A stretch of DNA of 51,619 nucleotides from Oscillospiraceae bacterium (GTDB lineage: Bacteria; Bacillota; Clostridia; Oscillospirales; Ruminococcaceae), in contig JAKSPL010000012.1 in assembly GCA_024404815.1 (NCBI GenBank), positions 1-51,619 on the forward strand, written 5' to 3'. The notes under the pieces are model-generated. The model saw only the letters and a program-made list of their open reading frames with translations. It was not told the DNA's origin and made no database searches. The position numbers and the translations under genes are program-made. Positions 17,331 through 24,405 of this stretch are shown piece by piece (within the stretch, counting starts at the first letter, position 1; every line of letters starts with the position of its first letter).

Positions 17331-18251
17331 TTACTGCTCAGCAGTGTCGGCACCAGCCGAAACATATTTCGACTGATAGGTTTCCCATTCCTTATCCCAC
17401 ATAGAAGCGTCATAAGGATCGCCGATACTGTTTTCGACCTCAGTCGGTTCCTGCATATAGAATACCTGATACTTAAAGTTTGCTTCAGTATAGCCCGGAG
17501 TCACGCCTTCTTGACCGTTGTTTGCAGTCTGCTGAGGAGCGATCGGATTGCCTTCCTCATCAGTCTGAACTTCGGCAGCCTGACCTACGGGTTGGCCGTT
17601 GAAGTCATAATCTTTCAATGTCACAGATTGAATCAGCATTGCATCATTGTTCTTTTTTGCATAGTCATAAACCGAGTCAATGAACTTCATAGTATCCTCT
17701 CGGTTGATGTGAAGTGTCAGATCCACGTTGCCGACGCCGACGGTTTCAGCAGGACGAGCGCTGAGTGCAGTTGCTTCCTCACGCATCTTTTCGATTTCCT
17801 TCTGAAGGGAACCGTCAAAGTCTGCGCCCTCGTACAGAGGATACGTTACAACGTCAGGAGAATAGTAGTAGTAGCCAAGAGATGTGGTAGATCCACCCGT
17901 AATGGTTGCAGTACCACGAATCTGAACATTATCCTTCTTATACTGCTCATCCACATTCAGGAATGTCTCCTGCATAAATTTATCGAGTTCCATTGCATCC
18001 ATTTCATCAGTAAAATTCTGAGAAAGATTATATGCTTCGTCACGGCGTGATGTAATATTGTCTCTCATGGTATTGATGGAATCAAACTGGATCAGCTGTT
18101 GATTCCATTCCGTTTTCAATTGTTCACGCTTTTCCTTATTCTCCTTCAGCTTCGTCCACTGCGGCTTTACCAAAAGAACACCGCCGAGAACAAGAATCAA
18201 CAGGACAAGGACTACAAGTAAAATAATTCGATCACGATAACTTAATTTCAT
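17331..18251 (-). CDS. pilO: PilO-like pilus assembly protein
   Basis: 306 residues. A short cytoplasmic start, MKLSYRDR, then one membrane segment (about 9-28), then a charged coiled coil (about 30-80) and an alpha/beta domain outside the membrane: the bitopic PilO/GspM layout. The ATG overlaps the stop of the pilM-pilN fusion gene (ATGA), so translation is coupled. PilO pairs with PilN to connect PilM and the motor to the pilus. The C-terminal third is acidic and Gln-rich, with an insertion (GQPVGQAAEVQTDEEGNPI) of low complexity. Sequence identity to characterised PilO cannot be judged by eye; the call rests on topology and neighbours. Confidence 0.75.
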   Translation of the reverse strand: MKLSYRDRIILLVVLVLLILVLGGVLLVKPQWTKLKENKEKREQLKTEWNQQLIQFDSINTMRDNITSRRDEAYNLSQNFTDEMDAMELDKFMQETFLNVDEQYKKDNVQIRGTATITGGSTTSLGYYYYSPDVVTYPLYEGADFDGSLQKEIEKMREEATALSARPAETVGVGNVDLTLHINREDTMKFIDSVYDYAKKNNDAMLIQSVTLKDYDFNGQPVGQAAEVQTDEEGNPIAPQQTANNGQEGVTPGYTEANFKYQVFYMQEPTEVENSIGDPYDASMWDKEWETYQSKYVSAGADTAEQ

Positions 18252-19939
18252 TGTGCTGCCTCCTCGCTTGAGCCTACGGAATTATCCTCGAGAGAAATGC
18301 CGTCGCCTTTCATAATAACATTCAAACTCATATTGATCAGATACGGCTTTTCATCATTCTGCTGGTTAGCAACAGCGCCTTCGATCGGATTGCCTTCTGC
18401 GTCCACCTGCGGCGCAGCTGCCTTCTGCTGTTGTTCACCTTCATGCAGCGGAGCCTGCGCAATATCGTAACCGTCATATGAAACATTGTAGACTTCATTC
18501 AGACCATTCAATGCTTCATAAACCTTTTCCGGGAAGACTTCCATCGGCAGTCCCTGTGCAAGCGACTTCATATCGAGAGTGAAAGTACCTGCCTGATAGT
18601 CCATCTTTTCAATGACGTAGAATTGATCGACAGTGTCTTCGGTAATGCCTTCATCAGCATATACTTCCAGAGCTACCTTCTTGATGGTATCCTCGATGAG
18701 GGTGTAATCCTCGGAAAGCAGATACGGACGGCTCTTGTAAGCTTCGTTTGCAGAATAAACACCGTTATAATAGTTGTTAACTGCAACGCGGAGCTCTTTC
18801 AGGTCTGCAAGCTGCTGTGTAAGGTCGGTACACAGTGCGGAACTCTTCTTTTTCTCGAGTTCCTCAATGTCGCTCTTGACCTTCATATTGCTGAGACCGA
18901 AATATGCGGTTCCCAGTGCAACAATACCTGCTGCGGCTGCGAGGCTGGTGAGCAGGATCGCAATATAGCCGGAGTCGGACTTGATCTTGTTGTTGTTGAT
19001 GGTGTCTGTTTCAAGCAGGTTGATACGCTCGGTTTCCTTGTTACGCTTGAACATTGCGCCGATGGCGTTCGCGTAGGAGGAGAATTCCAAGTTCTCATAG
19101 CCGTGGATCTGCGGAGGAACATTGATGATGCTGGTACGGATACCCATTTTTTCCAGCTCGTTTGTCAAACGAACATATTCGTGCGTATCGCCGTAGAAGA
19201 TGACGTTCTCAATGTTTTCGCCGTCCGTCTTGGACTTCTGGAACTGGAGCATACGGAAGATGTTCTCGTTGACTGCTTCGAAAACGTAGTCAGAAGAACC
19301 TGCATAGTCTTCTGCGGAGATCGAAGCGAAACGGGAGAACGAAAGCTGACCTTTTTCATAAAGGTTCAGGGAGATGAAGTTGTTGTCGATCTGAACAGCA
19401 AGCAGCGGCATCTTGGACTTGACCTTGGTGTCTGCGAGCAGAACCTTTGTGATGCAGTTACAGCCGATCATAACGCTTCTCAGGTTGATCTGAAGCATGG
19501 AGAAGACGCGCTTGTAGGAATCAACGACCTCGTACGGGCAGGCAGTTGCGAGAACCTTAACGCCGCCGTCCAGCTGGTCGGAATCGCCGACGATGATGTA
19601 AGAAACGGAGTAAGAATCATCGATGCCGAGTGCAGCAGACATCTCTGCACGAACCATCTTCATGAAATCCTGTTCCTTAGTAGCCTTCTGAATATGCAGC
19701 TCCTTGAAAATGGTCATGTTGGAGGAGATGCTGACGATTGCTTCCTTGTCAGCGAGCTTGTTGGTGCGGAGCACCTGGTTGATCTGAGTTGCGAGTCTGG
19801 GAACGTCACAAACGTGACCGTTTTCAATGATATCAGCATCCAGATTCAGGGTAGCAGCGGAATTGATACGAATTTTACCGTTACTCTCAGTACCCTTAAT
19901 GATTCGTATATTTCGGTCGGTAATGTCAAATGAAAGCAT
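18248..19939 (-). CDS. PilM-PilN fusion protein
   Basis: 563 residues. The N-terminal part (about 1-300) is a PilM-type actin-like ATPase (MLSFDITDRNIRIIKG, then VSISSNMTIFKELHIQ). At about residue 305 comes INLLETDTI, equivalent to the IN-LLP peptide at the start of PilN that binds PilM. One membrane segment follows (about 325-348, YIAILLTSLAAAAGIVALGT), then a coiled coil and a PilN-type domain. In most bacteria these are two adjacent genes; here they are one chain, with the docking peptide directly tethered. The tail (about 505-525) is Gln/Ala-rich. The gene lies between pilC and pilO. No frameshift or stop is seen at the junction, so the fusion looks genuine. Confidence 0.82.
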   Translation of the reverse strand: MLSFDITDRNIRIIKGTESNGKIRINSAATLNLDADIIENGHVCDVPRLATQINQVLRTNKLADKEAIVSISSNMTIFKELHIQKATKEQDFMKMVRAEMSAALGIDDSYSVSYIIVGDSDQLDGGVKVLATACPYEVVDSYKRVFSMLQINLRSVMIGCNCITKVLLADTKVKSKMPLLAVQIDNNFISLNLYEKGQLSFSRFASISAEDYAGSSDYVFEAVNENIFRMLQFQKSKTDGENIENVIFYGDTHEYVRLTNELEKMGIRTSIINVPPQIHGYENLEFSSYANAIGAMFKRNKETERINLLETDTINNNKIKSDSGYIAILLTSLAAAAGIVALGTAYFGLSNMKVKSDIEELEKKKSSALCTDLTQQLADLKELRVAVNNYYNGVYSANEAYKSRPYLLSEDYTLIEDTIKKVALEVYADEGITEDTVDQFYVIEKMDYQAGTFTLDMKSLAQGLPMEVFPEKVYEALNGLNEVYNVSYDGYDIAQAPLHEGEQQQKAAAPQVDAEGNPIEGAVANQQNDEKPYLINMSLNVIMKGDGISLEDNSVGSSEEAAQ

Positions 19940-19987
19940 TTTACGAGTTCCACCTCTCTATAAAATTTGAGAAATTACAGGTTCTCT

Positions 19988-20011
19988 GCGGCGGTGGGAA
20001 AACCGCCGCAA
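19988..20011 (-). other. Intercistronic hairpin between pilC and the pilM-pilN fusion
   Basis: TGCGGCGGT pairs perfectly with ACCGCCGCA around GGGAAA. No T-run follows on the minus strand. It lies in the 106-nt gap within the operon and may act as a processing or mRNA-stability element. Confidence 0.65.
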
Positions 20012-20045
20012 AGATTGATTTTGAATACGCTTCGGGATTCGGAGA

Positions 20046-21236
20046 TTAGCCGATGTTGTCGAATGCGCCGTAGAGTGCGGGGAAGAACGCACCGCAGACG
20101 AGACCGATGACGACACCGAGAACGATGAGCATGACAGGCTCGAGCAGCGCACACAGACGCTTAACTGCGGAGTCCGCTTCTTCATCGTAGTACTCAGCGG
20201 TCTTTTCGAGGATCTCATCGAGTGCACCTGCTTCTTCACCGACATAGATGATAGAGCAGAACATCGAGTCGAAAATATCAGCTCTCTGAATCGAAGAACT
20301 CAAGGTTTCACCACTCTTGACCTCGTCCACGATATCGCGGAACTTCATAGTGATGTAAGAGTTGTTCAGAGTATCGGAAGAACGTTTCAGACATTCGACC
20401 ATTGGCAGACCGGACGAATACAGGGATGCCATTGTCTGTGCAAAACGTGCGGTGTAAATTTTAACGACAAGTTTGCCGAAACCGGGTCCCTTGATAATGA
20501 AGCGGTCCCATTTTAGTCGGACATCGGGCAGCTTCAGGGAATAGATGATGACGAACGTACCGACAACGACCAAGCCAATCACTATGAACCAATAGTTGAC
20601 TAAGAAGTTGCCGATGGCAACCATGACTTTGGTCAAGAGCGGCATATCTGCGGGGTCGTCGTAGAGTTCGGTGAACGTCGGCATGATAAATACGAATACG
20701 CCGATGACGACCGCAACAGTCAGGACAACGAGGATGATCGGGTAGACCATCGCACTTTTGATGGTGTTCGAGATCTTGTTCTGGTTTGCGTAGTAGTCGC
20801 TGAGTCGCTGCATGATGACATCCAGAGAACCGGATGCTTCACCGGCACCGACCATAGCCGAGAACAGCGTCGGGAATACGCTTCCGTGCACTTCCAGCGC
20901 ATCGGAGAAGGATTCACCCTTTTGGACGTTTTCATAAACATCGCGCCATACATTTCGAGCAGCTTCGCTCTCCTGCTCTCTACAAAGAATGTCCAGTGCT
21001 TTTACAAGGGTCAAACCGGATGTCAGCATTGCTGCAAGTTGTCTTGTACTGAATGCCAGATCTTTTGTCTTAAACTTTTTGACTGTCTTAGCATTCGAAC
21101 TTCGTTCCTTGTAGGTGCTGACGAACAATCCCTTTTCTCTGATTTTTGCCAGAAATTCCTGCTCATCTTCTGCATAGAGATTACCCTCGCGGACATTGCC
21201 CTGGGCATCTTTTGCTTTGTAAGCATAACTCGGCAT
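20046..21236 (-). CDS. pilC: Pilus assembly inner-membrane platform protein PilC
   Basis: 396 residues from the ATG at 21236 (GGAGG 7 nt upstream); MPSYAYKAKDAQGNVREG is the usual family start. Two T2SSF domains: one around residues 65-190 (LAFSTRQLAAMLTSGLTLVKAL) and one around 265-390 (YTARFAQTMASLYSSGLPMV), each followed by hydrophobic segments; three membrane helices are expected. It forms the membrane platform on which PilB and PilT act. It is the first gene of the long leftward pilus operon, directly after the structured leader. Length and motifs are those of a normal, intact family member. Confidence 0.95.
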   Translation of the reverse strand: MPSYAYKAKDAQGNVREGNLYAEDEQEFLAKIREKGLFVSTYKERSSNAKTVKKFKTKDLAFSTRQLAAMLTSGLTLVKALDILCREQESEAARNVWRDVYENVQKGESFSDALEVHGSVFPTLFSAMVGAGEASGSLDVIMQRLSDYYANQNKISNTIKSAMVYPIILVVLTVAVVIGVFVFIMPTFTELYDDPADMPLLTKVMVAIGNFLVNYWFIVIGLVVVGTFVIIYSLKLPDVRLKWDRFIIKGPGFGKLVVKIYTARFAQTMASLYSSGLPMVECLKRSSDTLNNSYITMKFRDIVDEVKSGETLSSSIQRADIFDSMFCSIIYVGEEAGALDEILEKTAEYYDEEADSAVKRLCALLEPVMLIVLGVVIGLVCGAFFPALYGAFDNIG

Positions 21237-21391
21237 AAAACCACCTCCTGCAAGCCATAATTTGAGTTTTCCGAGCGTGAGGTGAGCGAACCTCCGCGTC
21301 GGTCTATTCCGTGTGTAAGGGCTTTCGCCAAAGCGATTGCTGCACCCTGCTGCGGGTACAAAAGGGCATAGCAATGGCTACACTACGAACC
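21237..21391 (-). promoter_or_regulatory. Long structured 5' leader of the pilC operon
   Basis: About 155 nt between the probable transcription start and the pilC ATG. Read on the minus strand there are successive hairpins: ACCC/GGGT (21344-21357), GCTTT/AAAGC with a GGCG loop (21321-21334), and a long imperfect stem at 21271-21302 built from CCGA, GCG and GAGGT with their complements. The pilC ribosome site comes shortly after the last stem. Such a leader suggests a cis-acting RNA. I compared it by eye with cyclic di-GMP class I and II riboswitches and found no matching core motifs. Confidence 0.5.
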
Positions 21392-21397
21392 ATACAT

Positions 21398-21426
21398 ATT
21401 ATATCATAGATTTTTTTCGATTGCAA
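21398..21426 (-). promoter_or_regulatory. Promoter of the pilC operon
   Basis: On the minus strand TTGCAA (21426-21421), 17-nt spacer, TATAAT (21403-21398). It lies downstream of the lacI-type gene and drives the pilC to pseudopilin operon. Confidence 0.88.
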
Positions 21427-21499
21427 CAGTTTTTTAGCCAAAATTTGTCCGTGATTTTTAGTTGTTTCGCCAATACTGTTTCAATGGAAAAAAGATATA

Positions 21500-22534
21500 T
21501 CAATGGGACGGCGCATCCGTCATGGAATCCTTAATGATCATCTTTCCGGGTATCACATGGCGGCGTGCGGGTTTGGTCGGATTTTGCAGCCGTTCCACCA
21601 GCAAAGCCACCGCTGCGCGAGCCATTTCCGTGAGGTTGACCTCGATCGTGGTAATGGCAGGAACGCACATATCGGAAACCGTATAATTATCGTAACCCGT
21701 GACCGAAATATCCTCCGGAACACGGAAACCGAGCCGCTGCAGTTCACCGATGACGCGGAATGCGGTTTCATCGCAGTTGCAGACAAAAGCGGTCGGCATA
21801 TTATCCAGCGGAAAATCGAACTGATTGAACACTCTGCCGTCCGGATAACGGTCATCGAGCACCCATGCCTTGTCGATCGGGAGATTATTTTCCATCATGC
21901 ACTTGACATACCCCAGACAGCGGTCGTGGATGCTGCTGGTCGCGGTCACTGTGCCGATGAAGCCGATTTTCTTGTGTCCCTTTTCGACCAGACGGTCGGT
22001 CATCAGGTAGCTGTCATAGAAATTATCAGACACCACAGCGTCAATATCGCTGTGCTTGTCGTAGAAATCAAGAAACAAGATCGGGATATGCATTTCAGCC
22101 AGACGGTCAAGGTAGGTTCTTGCGAGTTGTCCGACGATGATCAGACCGCGCACCTGCCGTTCCGTGACAATTCTCGGGAGTGTGCCGCTTTGTTCGTCCG
22201 CCACAGAAACGCTCTCGTAGACGGAATAGAGATTGCAGCGCGTCAGTTCTTTCGACACGCCTGCGGTCAGGAACCAGTAGAATGTACCGCGAACACCTGC
22301 AAAGCGTTCGCTGGTCAGGATCCCGATGCTGCCGCTTTCGGTCAGGACATTTGTCGCAGGCTTGCGCGGTGTACGGGGTGCAGACGGACGGTAGCCGAGC
22401 TGGGATGCACGTTCTCTGATTTTGCGGCGCATCTCATCGCTGACACCGCCGCGGTCATTGAGTGCATTGGATACTGTAACAACGCTGACGTTCAGTTCTT
22501 TGGCAATGTCGGACATTCGGATTCCGTTTTTCAC
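21500..22534 (-). CDS. LacI family transcriptional regulator
   Basis: 344 residues from the GTG at 22534, which has GGAGGAGG 5 nt upstream; an ATG eight codons earlier overlaps that ribosome site and is less likely. The helix-turn-helix covers about residues 7-28 (MSDIAKELNVSVVTVSNALN), followed by the hinge (ASQLGYRPSA). A periplasmic-binding-protein-like sensor domain covers about 60-340 (SVTGYDNYTVSDMCVPAITT is the typical C-terminal signature). LacI proteins usually repress sugar-use genes until a sugar binds. No transporter or catabolic gene sits next to it, so its ligand is unknown. It could control nearby glycoside hydrolases; that is a guess. A palindrome covers its own promoter. Confidence 0.92.
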   Translation of the reverse strand: MKNGIRMSDIAKELNVSVVTVSNALNDRGGVSDEMRRKIRERASQLGYRPSAPRTPRKPATNVLTESGSIGILTSERFAGVRGTFYWFLTAGVSKELTRCNLYSVYESVSVADEQSGTLPRIVTERQVRGLIIVGQLARTYLDRLAEMHIPILFLDFYDKHSDIDAVVSDNFYDSYLMTDRLVEKGHKKIGFIGTVTATSSIHDRCLGYVKCMMENNLPIDKAWVLDDRYPDGRVFNQFDFPLDNMPTAFVCNCDETAFRVIGELQRLGFRVPEDISVTGYDNYTVSDMCVPAITTIEVNLTEMARAAVALLVERLQNPTKPARRHVIPGKMIIKDSMTDAPSH

Positions 22535-22570
22535 AGAAACCTCCTCCTCCCGTTTCATACATCTTTCTGC

Positions 22571-22611
22571 ATACTATTATATATAGTATATTTACGCCTT
22601 TGTAATAGTAT
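22571..22611 (-). promoter_or_regulatory. Promoter and repeated half-sites before the lacI-type gene
   Basis: On the minus strand TTACAA (22605-22600), 18-nt spacer, TATAAT (22581-22576). The 7-mer ATACTAT/ATAGTAT occurs three times: 22571-22577 and 22583-22589 form a palindrome over the -10 box, and 22605-22611 lies at the -35 box. This may be an operator, though LacI-type operators normally have a central CG. Confidence 0.55.
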
Positions 22612-22900
22612 CATCTTTTACCAGAAGTCTTAATTTTCATCTAATATGTGTTTCTCATTATACCACAAATATTTCCATTTGTAAATACCTGACGAAAAAA
22701 AACTTTCCGTATAATTTTTCTTCAAATCCTGTAAAAATTAACTTTATACACGCCAAATTTTTGCAATTTAAGCTTATGAAAGCTGAAAAATATGACAGTC
22801 TGTTGAATTTTTGGCAGAAGTCGGCGTTTTGTACAAAAACAGAGCTGAATTTTCTGCATATTGACCATATGATCGGACGGTATGCGACTGTAAGGATATA
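22612..22900. other. AT-rich spacer without gene
   Basis: About 290 bp between the lacI promoter and the rlmH terminator. Only short frames without ribosome sites are present. Confidence 0.6.
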
Positions 22901-22930
22901 GAAAAAGGGCGGAGTATCGCAGCTCCGCCC
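22901..22930 (-). terminator. Intrinsic terminator of walJ-rlmH
   Basis: On the minus strand GGGCGGAG pairs with CTCCGCCC, then TTTTTC. It starts about 13 nt after the rlmH stop. The stem sequence resembles the terminator module of repeat family A. Confidence 0.9.
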
Positions 22931-22943
22931 AAAGAAAACCATC

Positions 22944-23414
22944 TTATTTATGATACTTTCCGCCCGTTGAGATCTGATACGCACGGTAGATCTGCTCCAT
23001 CAGCAGGACACGGGCGATCTGATGCGTAAAGGTCATAGGCGACATCGACAGCCGCAGGTCTGCTCGCTGCTTGACAGAATCATGCAGCCCGAAACTGCTG
23101 CCGATCACAAAGCAGAGTGTTCCGCTTTCCTGCGAAAATGCGTCAATTTTCTGTGAAAGCTGTTCGCTGGAAAGCTGTTTGCCCTCAATGCACATGGCGA
23201 TGACTTTTCCCTCACAGCGTTTGAGGATCTCCTTCCCCTCCGCATCGAGTGCCGCCGCAATTTCCGCGGAGGACGGATTCTCCGAAAGCCGCGCTTCTGC
23301 CAGTTCCACCAGTTCCAGCTGACAATATCGCCGCAGACGCTTGGCATATTCATCGTAACCGTCGCGCAGCCATTGCTCTTTCAGCTTGCCGACCGTAATC
23401 AAACGCAGGTGCAT
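22944..23414 (-). CDS. rlmH: 23S rRNA (pseudouridine1915-N3)-methyltransferase
   Basis: 156 residues, the normal size for this small SPOUT methyltransferase (about 159). It methylates pseudouridine 1915 in helix 69 of 23S rRNA using S-adenosylmethionine. Landmarks: MHLRLITVGKLKEQWLRDGY at the start, FVIGSSFGL at the knot, and the C-terminal MTFTHQIARVLLMEQIYRAY and GGKYHK. The ATG at 23414 overlaps the stop of the upstream hydrolase gene (TGATG), so they are coupled. Confidence 0.95.
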   Translation of the reverse strand: MHLRLITVGKLKEQWLRDGYDEYAKRLRRYCQLELVELAEARLSENPSSAEIAAALDAEGKEILKRCEGKVIAMCIEGKQLSSEQLSQKIDAFSQESGTLCFVIGSSFGLHDSVKQRADLRLSMSPMTFTHQIARVLLMEQIYRAYQISTGGKYHK

Positions 23415-24196
23415 CAAAACGCAATCATCTCCCCTGTTGTTTCGACTTTCGCCACCGAAAGCAGATAATCCTGTCCGCGCACGTACTCCGACAGCGCAGA
23501 CACCACCGCCTGCTCTGCGAGTTCAGGGCGGTTGTTCTCCTGACTCAGATGTCCGAGCAGCAAGCGTGTTGTACCGCCTGCAACCAGTTTTTTCGCCTGT
23601 GCCGCACTCATCTCATTGGATAGATGCCCCGACTCCGACAGGATCCGCGCCTTGACATAGGGCGGATAAGGGCCTGTTTTCAGCATTTTCTCGTCATAAT
23701 TCGCTTCCAACAGCACCAGATCGCAGCCTTGCAGCGCATCGTCCACGGTTTTTGTGACATAGCCCAGATCCGTACACACCGCACAGTATCTTCCGTCAGG
23801 CATCGCAATACGATAGCCGCAGCTTTGCACCGTGTCGTGAGGAGTATCAAATGCGGTCAGCGACAAATCTGCCGCACAAATCGTTCCATTCATCTCCGCA
23901 AGTACCGCCGACGCCGCCACCTGCTCGGTATCTATCAGATTTCGCAGAGTTTTCCCCTGTGCATAAATCGGAATCTTATGCCGCTCAGTCAGCACTTTCA
24001 GGCCGCGCACATGGTCGGAGTGGTCATGCGTGATAAACACGCCCTGCACCGCATCCATCGAAAGACCACAGCGTTCCATTGCCGTTTCCAGCCGCTTGTA
24101 TGTCACACCTGCATCAATCAGTACGCCGCCCTGCGGTGTCCCGATAAATGTCGCATTGCCCTTGCTGGAACTAAAAAGTGAGTAAATTCGTGCCAT
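23414..24196 (-). CDS. walJ: MBL-fold hydrolase, WalJ/YycJ family
   Basis: 260 residues. Metallo-beta-lactamase fold with metal ligands in THDHSDHVRG (about residues 56-65), and further His/Asp in CTDLGYVT and LGHLSQENN. The start MARIYSLFSSSKGNATFIG matches WalJ/YycJ. In Bacillus and Streptococcus the gene sits with walRK and affects cell-wall homeostasis and DNA maintenance; the biochemical substrate is thought to be nucleic acid. Here walRK is absent and the neighbours are murA upstream and rlmH downstream. YycJ beside rlmH is common in Firmicutes. The ribosome site is AGAGGA, 7 nt before the ATG. Confidence 0.85.
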   Translation of the reverse strand: MARIYSLFSSSKGNATFIGTPQGGVLIDAGVTYKRLETAMERCGLSMDAVQGVFITHDHSDHVRGLKVLTERHKIPIYAQGKTLRNLIDTEQVAASAVLAEMNGTICAADLSLTAFDTPHDTVQSCGYRIAMPDGRYCAVCTDLGYVTKTVDDALQGCDLVLLEANYDEKMLKTGPYPPYVKARILSESGHLSNEMSAAQAKKLVAGGTTRLLLGHLSQENNRPELAEQAVVSALSEYVRGQDYLLSVAKVETTGEMIAF

Positions 24197-24229
24197 TTTG
24201 TGTTCCTCTTTTTCTGTGGGGGATTATTC

Positions 24230-24262
24230 TTGGGGACTCTGTCCCTTTGGAATCCCATTTTG
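24230..24262 (+). repeat. Collapsed copy of repeat family A
   Basis: TTGGGGAC-TCT-GTCCC runs directly into TTTGGAATCCCATTTT. This equals the left arm of the first hairpin of family A joined to the right arm of its second hairpin, as if the part between had been deleted. It lies in the walJ leader, on the opposite strand to the genes. Confidence 0.7.
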
Positions 24263-24301
24263 AGGATTTGTCAGCGTAACAAAGCCTCATATCAAAATTG
24301 C

Positions 24302-24330
24302 AACTCGATTTTTTCAAAAAATCGCGGGGA
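24302..24330 (+). repeat. Short copy of repeat family B
   Basis: ACTCGATTTTTTC followed by AAAAAATCGCGGGG. It matches the hairpin part of the copies at 1-50 and 30784-30832 but lacks their long G-rich tail. Confidence 0.7.
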
Positions 24331-24364
24331 TAAACTGCACCGCAGACAATTCCCCATACATATT

Positions 24365-24396
24365 GAAAAAGGGCGAACAGAATTCGCCCTTTTCTC
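24365..24396 (-). terminator. Intrinsic terminator of murA
   Basis: On the minus strand AAGGGCGAA pairs with TTCGCCCTT and TTTTTC follows, about 10 nt after the murA stop. Confidence 0.88.
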
Positions 24397-24405
24397 AGTA
24401 TTTGA

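Noticed and set aside
21237-21391. Cyclic di-GMP riboswitch in the pilC leader
   Set aside because: The class I core (AGGGCAAACC, GGGACGCAAAGC) and the class II core (CAACCGACC type) are not present. Kept only as an unclassified structured leader.
22658-22984. 108-codon minus-strand frame overlapping the end of rlmH
   Set aside because: It crosses the rlmH stop and its terminator, has no ribosome site and a Phe/Ile/Lys-rich composition typical of AT-rich spacer.
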